DNA from: Streptomyces formicae
GTDB taxonomy: Bacteria > Actinomycetota > Actinomycetes > Streptomycetales > Streptomycetaceae
Direction of reading: 5' to 3'
DNA length: 64,000 nucleotides
NCBI RefSeq assembly: GCF_002556545.1
Contig: NZ_CP022685.1
Span: 5,806,001-5,870,000 of the forward strand
Shown: in pieces, positions 39,293-47,845 of the stretch
Numbering within the stretch: position 1 is the first letter of the stretch
How the letters are laid out: every line of letters starts with the position of its first letter
Notes under the pieces: model-generated
The model's input: the letters and a program-made list of their open reading frames with translations, nothing else
The model's database searches: none
What the model was told of the DNA's origin: nothing
Translations under genes and position numbers: made by a program

Positions 39293-39322
39293 CCGGGACG
39301 GACGAGAAGGGTGCGCCCATGA

Positions 39323-39359
39323 CGAAGCCCCGGCCTCCTGGACGGAGACCGGGGCTTCG
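39323..39359. terminator. Bidirectional terminator between TetR and aldehyde dehydrogenase genes
   Basis: CGAAGCCCCGG (39323-39333) pairs with CCGGGGCTTCG (39349-39359), with an inner CTCC/GGAG stem. It is followed by an inverted copy of the CGCGCAGTTCCCCGCGCCCC family at about 39382-39410. Both flanking genes converge on it. Confidence 0.85.
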
Positions 39360-39446
39360 GCGCGGTTCAGGTGCGCCCGTGGGGGCGCGGGGAACTGCGC
39401 GCCCAGCCACAACGCGCGCGCGGAAGTGGACCGCCCCCGCGGAGCG

Positions 39447-40331
39447 CTAGTAGGCGGAGCCCGACGCCCCCAGCGACCCCGTCGGGTGCCAGACCGTCTT
39501 GGTCTCAAGGAAGGCCGTCAGGCGGTGCGTGCCGGGGTCGGCCCCGAAGTCCACAGCCTGTGGACGCAGCACGCGCTTGAGGTTGTCGGCGGCCGCGATC
39601 TCCAGATCGCGGGCCAGCTCCGCGTCCGCCCCCGTGAGATCGATCGCGTTGACGTCCTGGTGCGCGGCGAGCGGGGCCGCGATCTCGGCGGTCCTGCCGG
39701 TGAGGATGTTGACCACGCCACCCGGGACGTCCGAGGTCGCGAGGACCTCGCCGAGCGAGAGCGCGGGCAGCGGCGCCTTCTCCGAGGCGATCACGACGGC
39801 CGTGTTGCCCGTGGCGATCACCGGGGCGAGCACCGAGACCAGGCCGAGGAACGAGGACTCCTGGGGCGCGAGCACCGTGACCACACCGGTCGGCTCCGGC
39901 GTCGACAGGTTGAAGAACGGGCCCGCCACCGGGTTGGCGCCGCCGACGACCTGGGCGATCTTGTCCGTCCAGCCCGCGTACCAGACCCAGCGGTCGATCG
40001 CCGCGTCGACCTGGGCGGCGGCCTTCGACTTGGAGACGCCCTCCGCGTCCGCGACCTCGCGCACGAACTGCTCGCGGCGGCCCTCCAGCATCTCGGCGAC
40101 GCGGTAGAGGACCTGGCCGCGGTTGTACGCGGTCGCACCCGCCCAGCCGCCCTGCGCCTTGCGGGCCGCCACGACGGCGTCACGCGCGTCCTTGCGGGAC
40201 CCCAGCGGCGCGTTGGCCAGCCACTTGCCCTTTGCGTCGGTCACCTCGTACACCCGGCCGCTCTCGGAACGCGGGAACTTGCCGCCCACGTACAGCTTGT
40301 AGGTCTTGAAGACACTGAGTCGGTCAGACAT
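39447..40331 (-). CDS. Aldehyde dehydrogenase-like protein lacking the catalytic domain
   Basis: 294 residues. It aligns with the NAD-binding half of aldehyde dehydrogenases: KLYVGGKFPRSESGRVYEV, AAYNRGQVLYRVAEML and the cofactor segment PTGVVTVLAPQESSFLGLVSVLAPVIATGNTAVVIAS. It stops before the catalytic cysteine: no FxNxGQxC motif is present, and the end is a short non-homologous tail. It overlaps the full-length enzyme gene by 8 bp. The pair looks like the two halves of ALDH16-type proteins, where a second degenerate dehydrogenase domain is non-catalytic. A structural or stabilising subunit is likely. Confidence 0.82.
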   Translation of the reverse strand: MSDRLSVFKTYKLYVGGKFPRSESGRVYEVTDAKGKWLANAPLGSRKDARDAVVAARKAQGGWAGATAYNRGQVLYRVAEMLEGRREQFVREVADAEGVSKSKAAAQVDAAIDRWVWYAGWTDKIAQVVGGANPVAGPFFNLSTPEPTGVVTVLAPQESSFLGLVSVLAPVIATGNTAVVIASEKAPLPALSLGEVLATSDVPGGVVNILTGRTAEIAAPLAAHQDVNAIDLTGADAELARDLEIAAADNLKRVLRPQAVDFGADPGTHRLTAFLETKTVWHPTGSLGASGSAY

Positions 40332-41763
40332 CGAGGTACGCCTCCAGGCCGTGTCGGCCGCCCTCGCGGCCGAAGCCCGACTCCTTGTAGCCGCCGAACG
40401 GCGAGGTCGGGTCGAACTTGTTGAATGTGTTGGCCCAGACGACGCCCGCCCTGAGCTTGTTCGCGACCGCGAGGATGCGCGAACCCTTCTCCGTCCAGAT
40501 GCCGGCGGAGAGCCCGTACTGCGAGTTGTTGGCCTTGGCGACCGCCTCGTCCGGCGTACGGAAGGAGAGTACCGAGAGCACCGGGCCGAAGATCTCGTCG
40601 CGGGCGACGGTGTGCGCCTGCGTCACGTTCGTGAAGAGCGTCGGCGCGAACCAGTAGCCGGACGAGGGCAGTTCGCACGGTGCCGACCAGCGCTCGGCGC
40701 CCTCCGCCTCGCCGGTCTCGGCGAGCGCGGTGATCCGGGCGAGCTGCTCGGCGGAGTTGATCGCGCCGATGTCCGTGTTCTTGTCGAGCGGGTCGCCGAG
40801 GCGCAGGGTGGACAGGCGCCGCTTGAGCGCGTCGAGGACCTCGTCCTGGACCGACTCCTGGACGAGGAGGCGCGAGCCCGCGCAGCAGACCTGGCCCTGG
40901 TTGAAGAAGATGCCCGTGACGATGCCCTCGACCGCCTGGTCGATGGGGGCGTCGTCGAAGACGATGTTCGCGCCCTTGCCGCCCAGTTCGAGCGTGACCT
41001 TCTTGTCGGTGCCCGCGACCTGGCGCGCGATGGCCTTGCCGACGGCGGTCGAGCCGGTGAAGGCGACCTTGTTCACGTCCGGGTGGGCGGTCAGGGCCGC
41101 GCCCGCGTCGCCGTACCCGGGAAGGATGTTGACGACGCCCTTGGGCAGGCCCGCCTGGCGGCAGATGTCCGCGAAGAACAGGGCGCTCAGGGGAGTGGTC
41201 TCGGCGGGCTTCAGGACGACCGTGTTGCCGGTGGCGAGCGCCGGGGCGATCTTCCAGGCCAGCATCAGGAGCGGGAAGTTCCACGGGATGACCTGGCCCG
41301 CGACGCCGAGCGGCGCCGGGTTCGGGCCGTACCCGGCGTGGTCGAGCTTGTCGGCCCAGCCCGCGTAGTAGAAGAAGTGCGCGGCGACCAGGGGGAGGTC
41401 GGCGTCGCGCGTCTCCTTGATGGGCTTTCCGTTGTCGAGGGTCTCCAGGACGGCCAGTTCGCGGCTGCGCTCCTGGATGATCCTGGCGATCCGGAACAGG
41501 TACTTGGCGCGCTCGGCGCCCGGCAGCGCCGACCACTTCTCGAACGCCTTGCGGGCGGCCTTCACCGCGCGGTCGACGTCTTCGGAGGAGGCCCGCGCGA
41601 CTTCGGAGAGGACCTCTTCGGTCGACGGGGAGACCGTCTTGAAGACCTTGCCGTCGGCGGCCTCGGTGAACTCGCCGTCGATGAACAGGCCGTACGAAGG
41701 GGCGATGTCGACGACGGAGCGGGACTCGGGCGCCGGTGCGTACTCGAAGGGAGTGGAGGTCAT
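40324..41763 (-). CDS. Aldehyde dehydrogenase (probable acetaldehyde oxidation)
   Basis: 479 residues, complete. VIPWNFPLLMLAWKIAPALATGNTVVLKPAE is the NAD-binding segment, FTGSTAVGKAIA the following loop, LELGGKGANIVF holds the general-base glutamate, and FFNQGQVCCAGSRLLVQE the catalytic cysteine. It lies 3 bp after deoC. DeoC makes acetaldehyde from deoxyribose-5-phosphate, so oxidation of that acetaldehyde to acetate is the obvious role. The assignment to acetaldehyde rests on the neighbour, not on the sequence. Confidence 0.92.
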   Translation of the reverse strand: MTSTPFEYAPAPESRSVVDIAPSYGLFIDGEFTEAADGKVFKTVSPSTEEVLSEVARASSEDVDRAVKAARKAFEKWSALPGAERAKYLFRIARIIQERSRELAVLETLDNGKPIKETRDADLPLVAAHFFYYAGWADKLDHAGYGPNPAPLGVAGQVIPWNFPLLMLAWKIAPALATGNTVVLKPAETTPLSALFFADICRQAGLPKGVVNILPGYGDAGAALTAHPDVNKVAFTGSTAVGKAIARQVAGTDKKVTLELGGKGANIVFDDAPIDQAVEGIVTGIFFNQGQVCCAGSRLLVQESVQDEVLDALKRRLSTLRLGDPLDKNTDIGAINSAEQLARITALAETGEAEGAERWSAPCELPSSGYWFAPTLFTNVTQAHTVARDEIFGPVLSVLSFRTPDEAVAKANNSQYGLSAGIWTEKGSRILAVANKLRAGVVWANTFNKFDPTSPFGGYKESGFGREGGRHGLEAYLDV

Positions 41764-41766
41764 GGG

Positions 41767-42711
41767 TCAGTCCACCGTCACGTAGTCGGGGCCGGAGTAG
41801 CGTCCTGTGGCCAGCTTCTGGCGCTGCATCAGCAGGTCGTTGAGGAGCGAGGAGGCGCCGAAGCGGAACCAGTGGTTGTCCAGCCAGTCGGGGCCCGCCG
41901 TCTCGTTCACCAGGACGAGGAACTTCACCGCGTCCTTGGTCGAGCGGATGCCGCCCGCGGGCTTCACCCCGATCTGCACGCCCGTCTGTGCGCGGAAGTC
42001 GCGGACGGCCTCCAGCATCAGGAGCGTGTTGGGCGGGGTGGCGTTGACGCCGACCTTGCCGGTCGAGGTCTTGATGAAGTCGGCGCCCGCGATCATGCCG
42101 ATCCAGCTGGCGCGCTTGATGTTGTCGTACGTCGAGAGTTCGCCGGTCTCGAAGATGACCTTCAGGCGGGCGGTGCCGCTGGCCTCCTTCACGGCGCGGA
42201 TCTGCTCGAACACCGTCATGTAGTCGCCGGAGAGGAAGGCGCCCCGGTCGATGACCATGTCGATCTCGTCGGCGCCCGCGGCGACGGCCTCGCGCACGTC
42301 GCCGAGCTTCACGTCGATGGCGGCGCGGCCCGCGGGGAAGGCGGTGGCCACGGAAGCGACCTTCACACCGCTGCCCGCGACGGCCTCCTTGGCGGTGGCC
42401 ACCATGTCCGGATAGACGCAGACGGCGGCGGTGCGGGGCGTGTCACGGTCGGTGGGGTCCGGGTGGACGGCCTTGGCGCCGAGCGCCCGGACCTTGCCCG
42501 GGGTGTCGGCGCCCTCGAGGGTCGTCAGGTCGATCATCGAGATGGCCAGGTCGATGGCGTACGCCTTCGCCGTGGTCTTGATCGAACGGGTACCGAGCGA
42601 GGCGGCACGCGCCTCCAGGCCGACCGCGTCGACGCCGGGCAGCCCGTGGAGGAAGCGGCGGAGCGTGCTGTCGGACGCGGTCACGTCAGCGAATGCAGTG
42701 GGCATGGTCAC
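41767..42711 (-). CDS. deoC: Deoxyribose-phosphate aldolase
   Basis: 314 residues, of the longer actinobacterial/eukaryotic DeoC type. The Schiff-base lysine is in MIAGADFIKTSTGKVG, the second active-site lysine in VQIGVKPAGGIRSTKDAVKF, and the catalytic aspartate in GADEIDMVIDRGAFLSG. It splits 2-deoxyribose-5-phosphate into glyceraldehyde-3-phosphate and acetaldehyde. GTG at 42711 or ATG at 42705 starts it. A TATGCT hexamer six bases before the GTG, with no ribosome site, suggests a leaderless transcript. The operator palindrome sits in the promoter spacer. Confidence 0.95.
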   Translation of the reverse strand: MTMPTAFADVTASDSTLRRFLHGLPGVDAVGLEARAASLGTRSIKTTAKAYAIDLAISMIDLTTLEGADTPGKVRALGAKAVHPDPTDRDTPRTAAVCVYPDMVATAKEAVAGSGVKVASVATAFPAGRAAIDVKLGDVREAVAAGADEIDMVIDRGAFLSGDYMTVFEQIRAVKEASGTARLKVIFETGELSTYDNIKRASWIGMIAGADFIKTSTGKVGVNATPPNTLLMLEAVRDFRAQTGVQIGVKPAGGIRSTKDAVKFLVLVNETAGPDWLDNHWFRFGASSLLNDLLMQRQKLATGRYSGPDYVTVD

Positions 42712-42723
42712 GAGGGGAGCATA

Positions 42724-42737
42724 TCTACGCGCGTAGC
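42724..42737. promoter_or_regulatory. Nucleoside-regulon palindrome at the deoC promoter
   Basis: TCTACGCGCGTAGC, containing the perfect 12-bp palindrome CTACGCGCGTAG. On the minus strand it fills the 17-bp spacer between a TGTACA -35-like and a TATGCT -10-like hexamer. A bound protein would block RNA polymerase. Confidence 0.8.
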
Positions 42738-42809
42738 TGCTGTACAGGGGGCCGGGGGGTCCGCTCCGGGGTGGGTCCGCACGGTTGGCTCGTGCCGTGC
42801 GGGGCCGGT

Positions 42810-42960
42810 CGCGCAGTTCCCCGCGCCCCTTGGTCCGTGGGCCACTGCCCGCGTTCCGTGCGTGCTACCCGGGGATTCGCGCAGTTCCCCGCGCCCCTTG
42901 GTCCGTGGCCCACTGTCCGCGTCCGGCGCGAGCTGCCCGGGGAACTGCGCGAGTGGCCAT
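42810..42960. repeat. Intergenic repeats between deoC and the PH-domain gene
   Basis: The gap 42712-43033 holds no gene. Two direct copies of CGCGCAGTTCCCCGCGCCCC plus TTGGTCCGTGG start at 42810 and 42878, a 68-bp period. An inverted partial copy (GGGGAACTGCGCG) is near 42940. It is the same family as at 20.4, 39.4 and 63.7 kb. Confidence 0.78.
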
Positions 42961-43033
42961 GGCGTAGGCGCAGGTGTACCTCCTACGGAAGGCGCCCTGA
43001 GGGGGCGCGAGGGGCTTCAGGCAGAATCAGGGT

Positions 43034-43678
43034 ATGAGCGACCCTCAGAAGCCCGTGGCGGAGCCCTCCGAGCCCGCCTACCAGGACCGCACCTACCGGT
43101 CCCCGGCCGGTATCGCCGGTGGTGTCCTGCTGCTCGCCCTGGGCACCTGGCTCGGCGTCGACGCCGTCATCCGCGGCGAGGGCAGGACCCCGTGGCTCGC
43201 GATCGCCGGGCTGCTGCTCGCCGTGCCGCTGGTCGTCGCGTACACGGTGCGGCCCTGCGTCTACGCCAACGACGACCGGCTGCGCGTCCGCAACCCCTTC
43301 CGGAGCATCACGCTGCCGTGGGCGTCCGTCGCCACGCTCCGCTCCGGATACTCCAACGAGGTCCTCACCAACGACGGCACCAAGTTCCAGCTCTGGGCGA
43401 TCCCCGTCTCGCTGCGCGGCCGCAAGAAGGCGGCGCGCAGGCAGTCGCAGGCCACCGCGGCCGGTGACCCGACGAGCGGCAAGCCCTTCCTCGACCCCAC
43501 GACACGGCCCACGCGCTCCTCGGGCGACCAGTCCATGGACAGCCTCCGCGAACTCGCCGAGCGCCAGGCCGACGCCGAGTCGGCCCAGGGCGAGCCGGTG
43601 GTGCGCTGGGCGTACGAGATCCTCGCTCCTGCCGTGGCGGGTGCCGTGCTGCTCGTCGTCCTGCTCGCGGTCACCTGA
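43034..43678 (+). CDS. PH-like domain membrane protein
   Basis: 214 residues. Two adjacent hydrophobic segments (residues about 25-45 and 53-72) precede a compact bacterial PH-like domain: RPCVYANDDRLRVRNPFRSITLPWASVATLRSGYSNEVLTNDGTKFQLWAIPVSLRGR. A final hydrophobic helix (ILAPAVAGAVLLVVLLAV) ends the protein. A basic, glutamine- and arginine-rich loop with a DPTTRPTRSSGDQSMDSLRELAERQ helix separates them. Bacterial PH-like membrane proteins are widespread and mostly uncharacterised. The start is ATG. Confidence 0.75.
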   Translation: MSDPQKPVAEPSEPAYQDRTYRSPAGIAGGVLLLALGTWLGVDAVIRGEGRTPWLAIAGLLLAVPLVVAYTVRPCVYANDDRLRVRNPFRSITLPWASVATLRSGYSNEVLTNDGTKFQLWAIPVSLRGRKKAARRQSQATAAGDPTSGKPFLDPTTRPTRSSGDQSMDSLRELAERQADAESAQGEPVVRWAYEILAPAVAGAVLLVVLLAVT

Positions 43679-43727
43679 GGCGACAGGCGACAGGCGACAG
43701 GCGAGAGTCGACAGGCGTAGGCGGGGG

Positions 43728-44939
43728 CTACGGAGGGCCCAGCCATGCCAGGAGCATGTGGCCGCCGAACGCGGCCGAGGTGAGGGCGAGCGCCGTCAGC
43801 GCCGTCACCAGCACATGCGTCCTCGCGCGCGCCAGCGCCACCGCGATCGGCAGCAGCAGCGGGAAGCCGGGCAGCAGGAAGCGCGCCCTCGGGAAGTAGA
43901 CGCCGCTGCTGCCGAGGACGATCAGCAGGAGCAGGCCGGTGAAGACCAGCAGCGGCAGCGGCTGGCGGTCGCCCACCGAGAGCACGAAGAGGACCACCGA
44001 GCCGAGCAGCACCGCCGTCACCATCGCGAGGAACAGCTGCGGCCGCTCGATCACGAACAGCGCGTGCATCCGGCGCAGCGTCTCCACGCCCCCGTCCCAC
44101 TTGTTGTGCCACAGCTTCTGTACGGCGAAGTAGCCGTCCCAGCGGCCCAGGCGCAGGCCCACCCACCCGACGTACGCGAGCCAGCCGAGCGGGGCGATGA
44201 GGGCGCCGAGCAGCGGGCGCGGGGCGAAGGGGGCGCGGCGCAGGGAGAGCAGCGCCGCCACGGACACCGCGGCCGCCAGCGCGACCCCGGTGGGGCGCGT
44301 CAGGCCCGCGAGCGCCGCGAGGGAGCCCGCCCACAGCCAGCGGCCCGTGAGCACCGCGTACAGCGACCACGCCGTGAGGGCGGTGAAGAGGGACTCGGTG
44401 TAGCCCATCCACTGCACGAGCGCGACCGGCAGGCTGCCCCACAGGACCGCGAGGACGACGCCCGCCCTGCGGCCGTACAGCCGGTCGCCCACCGCGAAGA
44501 TCCCCCACGCCGCGGCGAACGAGCAGACCAGCGCGATCCCCAGGCCCACGGCCCCGCGCGGCAGGCCGGGCACGAGGGCGTCGCCCGCCCTGATCAGGGA
44601 CGGGAGCAGCGGGAAGAACGCGAGGTTGTTCGCGTCGAACTGGGTGCCGAGCGTGTGCGCGTAGCCGTGCTCGGCGATCTTCAGGTACCAGTCGCAGTCC
44701 CACGACTCCATCAGCAGGTGCCGGATCCCGCGGTGCTCGCGGTGCGCCCACGCCCCGAACACCAGGAGGCCGAGCGTGCGCACGGCCGCGTACGCGAGGA
44801 GCGCGGGGGAGGCGTGGCGCAGGGCGCGCAGAGCGCGGGCGCGGAAGGCGGGGGAGGGGTGTGCGGTGGTGCGGGGGCGCCTGGACGCGGGGACGCGGGA
44901 CGGGGCGGCGGTCGAGGGCTCGGAGATTCCGTACGGCAC
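43728..44939 (-). CDS. PIG-V-like mannosyltransferase, integral membrane
   Basis: 403 residues from GTG at 44939, which has GGGAG 8 bp upstream. About ten membrane segments are visible. The family motifs are readable: ESWDCDWYLKIAEHGY near residue 70, NNLAFFPLLPSLI near 95, QWMGYTESLFTALTAWSLYAV near 165, and AGLTRPTGVALAAA near 200. These match GPI-mannosyltransferase PIG-V and GT-C enzymes that use polyprenyl-phosphate sugars. In Actinobacteria such enzymes mannosylate lipids or glycoproteins. Which acceptor is used cannot be told from the neighbours. Confidence 0.85.
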   Translation of the reverse strand: MPYGISEPSTAAPSRVPASRRPRTTAHPSPAFRARALRALRHASPALLAYAAVRTLGLLVFGAWAHREHRGIRHLLMESWDCDWYLKIAEHGYAHTLGTQFDANNLAFFPLLPSLIRAGDALVPGLPRGAVGLGIALVCSFAAAWGIFAVGDRLYGRRAGVVLAVLWGSLPVALVQWMGYTESLFTALTAWSLYAVLTGRWLWAGSLAALAGLTRPTGVALAAAVSVAALLSLRRAPFAPRPLLGALIAPLGWLAYVGWVGLRLGRWDGYFAVQKLWHNKWDGGVETLRRMHALFVIERPQLFLAMVTAVLLGSVVLFVLSVGDRQPLPLLVFTGLLLLIVLGSSGVYFPRARFLLPGFPLLLPIAVALARARTHVLVTALTALALTSAAFGGHMLLAWLGPP

Positions 44940-45067
44940 TGCGGCAGCTCCCGGAACGTGATCGTGCGCTACCGGTCGACCCTTCCTGGGGGACCGGCAG
45001 CGCACCGGATCACTGCGTCAGCTGCCGTAGTGGAACCACTCTCGCGGGTGGCCCGGGGGCGGTGTCG

Positions 45068-46711
45068 TCAGATGCCCGCCGCCGCCGACAGGTCCCGCTT
45101 GATCGCGGCGAGGAGTTCCGTGGCCCTGGCGCGCGCCGCGGGGAGCTCCTGCTTCGCCGACACCGGGACCACCACCTCCAGGTAGCACTTGAGCTTCGGC
45201 TCCGTGCCGCTCGGGCGGACGATCACGCGGGCGCCCTCCAGCGTGTAGCGCAGGCCGTCCGTGGGCGGCAGCTCGTCCGTGCCCCGCGTCAGGTCCTCCG
45301 CCCGCGTCACCCGCAGGCCCGCGAGTTCCGTCGGCGGCTGCTCGCGCAGGCGGCGCATCGCGTCCGCGATCAGGGAGAGGTCCTCCACGCGGACCGACAG
45401 CTGGTCGGTGGCGTGCAGGCCGTGCTCCACGGCCAGGTCGTCGAGGAGGTCGAGGACGGTGCGGTCCTGCTCCTTGAGCTCGGACGCGAGCTCCGTGAGC
45501 AGCAGCGCCGCCGTGATGCCGTCCTTGTCGCGTACGCCCTCGGGGTCCACGCAGTAGCCGAGCGCCTCTTCGTAGCCGTAGCGCAGGCCGTCCACGCGGG
45601 CGATCCACTTGAAGCCGGTCAGGGTCTCCTCGTACCCGAGGCCCGCCTTCTCCGCGATCCTGCCGAGCAGGGACGAGGACACGATCGACTCCGCGAACGT
45701 GCCGCGGGCGCCACGCGCGACCAGGTGCGCGGCGAGCAGCGCCCCCACCTCGTCGCCGCGGAGCATCCGCCACTCCGCGCCGTCCTTGACGGCCGCGGCG
45801 CAGCGGTCCGCGTCGGGGTCGTTGGCGATGACCAGGTCGGGGGCCGGGGTGGTGCGGGCCGCCGTCGCGAAGGACAGGTCCATCGCGCCCGGCTCCTCCG
45901 GGTTGGGGAACGCGACCGTCGGGAAGTCCGGGTCGGGCTCGGCCTGTTCGGCGACGAGCGTCGGCTCGGGGAATCCCGCCCTCGCGAACGCCGCGAGGAG
46001 GGTGTCCTTGCCGACGCCGTGCATCGCCGTGTAGACGACGCGGGCGGTGCGGGGGGAGTCCGGGTCCAGGACGGCGTCCGTGCGCGCCAGATAGGCCTCC
46101 AGGACGTCCTCGGAGAGGGTTTCCCAGCCGGTCTCGGGGCGGGGCACGTCGTGCAGGCTCGCGATCGCGTCGATCTGCGCGGCGATCTCCGCGTCCGCGG
46201 GCGGGACGATCTGCGAGCCGTCGCCGAGGTAGACCTTGTAGCCGTTGTCGCGCGGGGGGTTGTGGCTGGCGGTCACCTCCACGCCCGCGACCGCGCCGAG
46301 GTGCCGTATGGCGAAGGCGAGCACGGGGGTGGGCAGGGGGCGGGGCAGGACGGCCGCCTTCAGGCCCGCGCCGGTCATCACGGCGGCGGTGTCGCGGGCG
46401 AAGTCGGCGGACTTGTGGCGGGCGTCGTAGCCGATGACGACGAGGCCGTCGGTCTCACCCTTGGCCTTGAGGTACGCGGCGAGGCCCGCGGCGGCGCGGA
46501 TGACCACGGTGCGGTTCATGCGCATGGGTCCCGCGCCGAGTTCACCGCGGAGCCCCGCGGTGCCGAACTGGAGGGTGCCGCCGAAGCGGGCCGCCAGGTC
46601 GTCGGTGTCCTCGGCGTCGATGAGCTTGGCGAGCTCGTCGCGGGTCTCGGGGTCCGGGTCCTCGGAGAGCCATGCCTGGGCCCGTGCGATGAGTTCGGAG
46701 TGGTCCTGCAC
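45068..46711 (-). CDS. Phosphosugar mutase (phosphopentomutase/phosphomannomutase, PGM2 type)
   Basis: 547 residues. The active serine is in EVTASHNPPRDNGYKVY near residue 140, the metal loop is ANDPDADRCAAAV near 285, the sugar loop YEEALGYCVDP near 380, and the phosphate loop RPSGTEPKLKCYLEV near 505. The PGM2-like subgroup includes phosphopentomutases that interconvert (deoxy)ribose-1-phosphate and -5-phosphate. Next to purine nucleoside phosphorylase and with deoC nearby, that is the likely job here; phosphomannomutase is the usual annotation. It is probably co-transcribed with the phosphorylase gene 196 bp upstream. Confidence 0.88.
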   Translation of the reverse strand: MQDHSELIARAQAWLSEDPDPETRDELAKLIDAEDTDDLAARFGGTLQFGTAGLRGELGAGPMRMNRTVVIRAAAGLAAYLKAKGETDGLVVIGYDARHKSADFARDTAAVMTGAGLKAAVLPRPLPTPVLAFAIRHLGAVAGVEVTASHNPPRDNGYKVYLGDGSQIVPPADAEIAAQIDAIASLHDVPRPETGWETLSEDVLEAYLARTDAVLDPDSPRTARVVYTAMHGVGKDTLLAAFARAGFPEPTLVAEQAEPDPDFPTVAFPNPEEPGAMDLSFATAARTTPAPDLVIANDPDADRCAAAVKDGAEWRMLRGDEVGALLAAHLVARGARGTFAESIVSSSLLGRIAEKAGLGYEETLTGFKWIARVDGLRYGYEEALGYCVDPEGVRDKDGITAALLLTELASELKEQDRTVLDLLDDLAVEHGLHATDQLSVRVEDLSLIADAMRRLREQPPTELAGLRVTRAEDLTRGTDELPPTDGLRYTLEGARVIVRPSGTEPKLKCYLEVVVPVSAKQELPAARARATELLAAIKRDLSAAAGI

Positions 46712-46762
46712 GTGTGTTCAGCCTCTCGTGTGCGGGTCTCGTGCCGTCTCGTTGGGGTGCGG

Positions 46763-46857
46763 GGCCCGCGGCCGCGGGCCGGGGGGCCGAGTCGCTACTG
46801 CCGTGGGCAGATGTTCCGCAGGGCGGAACGGGTGGGCACAGCCCCCGTCGCCGAGGG
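46763..46857. repeat. Palindrome plus dispersed 55-bp element between mutase and phosphorylase genes
   Basis: GGCCCGCGGCCGCGGGCC (46763-46780) is an exact 18-bp palindrome. At 46803-46857 lies a 55-bp element, beginning GTGGGCAGATGTTCCGCAGG, whose near-identical copy (one mismatch seen) is at 59915-59969. It contains a TTCCGC/GCGGAA hairpin. The sequence has no coding potential and its role is unknown. Confidence 0.8.
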
Positions 46858-46907
46858 ACGGGCACGGGACGCACCCGCCCCTCGCCTAGGGAGCCGTTCC
46901 CGCGAGG

Positions 46908-47732
46908 TCAGATGCGGCCGAGGACCTTGCCGAGGAGCTCGCCCATGCGGGTGGCGCTGTCGCGGCCCGCCTGGAGCACCTCCTCGTGGTTCAGCGGCTC
47001 GCCCGTCATGCCCGCGGCGAGGTTGGTGACCAGGGAGATGCCGAGCACCTCCGCACCGGCCTCGCGGGCGGCGATCGCCTCGAGCACGGTGGACATGCCG
47101 ACCAGGTCCGCACCGATCGTGCGGGCCATGCGGATCTCGGCGGGGGTCTCGTAGTGCGGGCCGGGGAACTGCGCGTAGACGCCCTCTTCGAGGGTCGGGT
47201 CGATCTCCTTGCAGAGCGCCCGCAGCCGCGGCGAGTACAGGTCCGTGAGGTCGACGAAGTTCGCGCCGACGATCGGGGACGTCGCCGTGAGGTTGAGGTG
47301 GTCGCTGATCAGCACCGGCTGGCCGGGGCGCATGCCCTCGCGCAGGCCGCCGCAGCCGTTGGTCAGCACGATGGTCTTGCAGCCCGCGGCCACGGCGGTG
47401 CGGACACCGTGCGAGACGGCGGCCACGCCACGGCCCTCGTAGTAGTGGGTGCGGCCCAGGAAGACCAGCGCGCGCTTGTCGCCGACCTTGAAGGAGCGGA
47501 TGCGGCCGCCGTGGCCCTCGACGGCCGGCGGCGGGAAGCCGGGCAGCTCGGTGACCGGGAACTCGGCATCGGGCGCACCGAGCGCCTCGACGGCCGGCGC
47601 CCAGCCGGAGCCCATCACGAGGGCTACGTCGTGGGTCTCGGCGCCCGTCAGCTCACGCAGGCGCGCGGCGGCGGCGTCGGCGGCGGCGTAGGGGTCGCCC
47701 TGGATGTCGTCCGGAATAACTGAAGCGTTCAC
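46908..47732 (-). CDS. punA: Purine nucleoside phosphorylase (class II, trimeric)
   Basis: 274 residues. [17 protein letters not shown] near residue 38 is the phosphate loop, [11 protein letters not shown] holds an active-site histidine, [10 protein letters not shown] the arginine/tyrosine loop, and [26 protein letters not shown] the purine-side strand. [15 protein letters not shown] completes the class II signature. It cleaves (deoxy)inosine and (deoxy)guanosine with phosphate. GTG at 47732 is preceded by a TACTCT hexamer 7 bases away and no ribosome site, so it is probably leaderless. The operator palindrome is 25 bp upstream. Confidence 0.95.
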   Translation of the reverse strand: MNASVIPDDIQGDPYAAADAAAARLRELTGAETHDVALVMGSGWAPAVEALGAPDAEFPVTELPGFPPPAVEGHGGRIRSFKVGDKRALVFLGRTHYYEGRGVAAVSHGVRTAVAAGCKTIVLTNGCGGLREGMRPGQPVLISDHLNLTATSPIVGANFVDLTDLYSPRLRALCKEIDPTLEEGVYAQFPGPHYETPAEIRMARTIGADLVGMSTVLEAIAAREAGAEVLGISLVTNLAAGMTGEPLNHEEVLQAGRDSATRMGELLGKVLGRI

Positions 47733-47756
47733 GCCGATGAGAGTAGCCGGTCACGC

Positions 47757-47770
47757 CCTACGCGCGTAGA
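47757..47770. promoter_or_regulatory. Nucleoside-regulon palindrome at the purine nucleoside phosphorylase promoter
   Basis: CCTACGCGCGTAGA contains the perfect CTACGCGCGTAG. On the minus strand it overlaps the expected -35 region and the upstream part of the spacer of the TACTCT promoter. It is the clearest site together with those before add and deoC. Confidence 0.78.
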
Positions 47771-47845
47771 TGACGATGCTCACGGGATTTCGATCGTTGT
47801 CTTGTCGTTTCCGACGAGAGGGGCGGGTGAGCCCGGAGCCCCCGG

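Noticed and set aside
40306..43467. Long plus-strand open frame opposite the aldehyde dehydrogenases and deoC
   Set aside because: Shadow of strong minus-strand genes; composition is arginine/glycine/aspartate-rich without family motifs.
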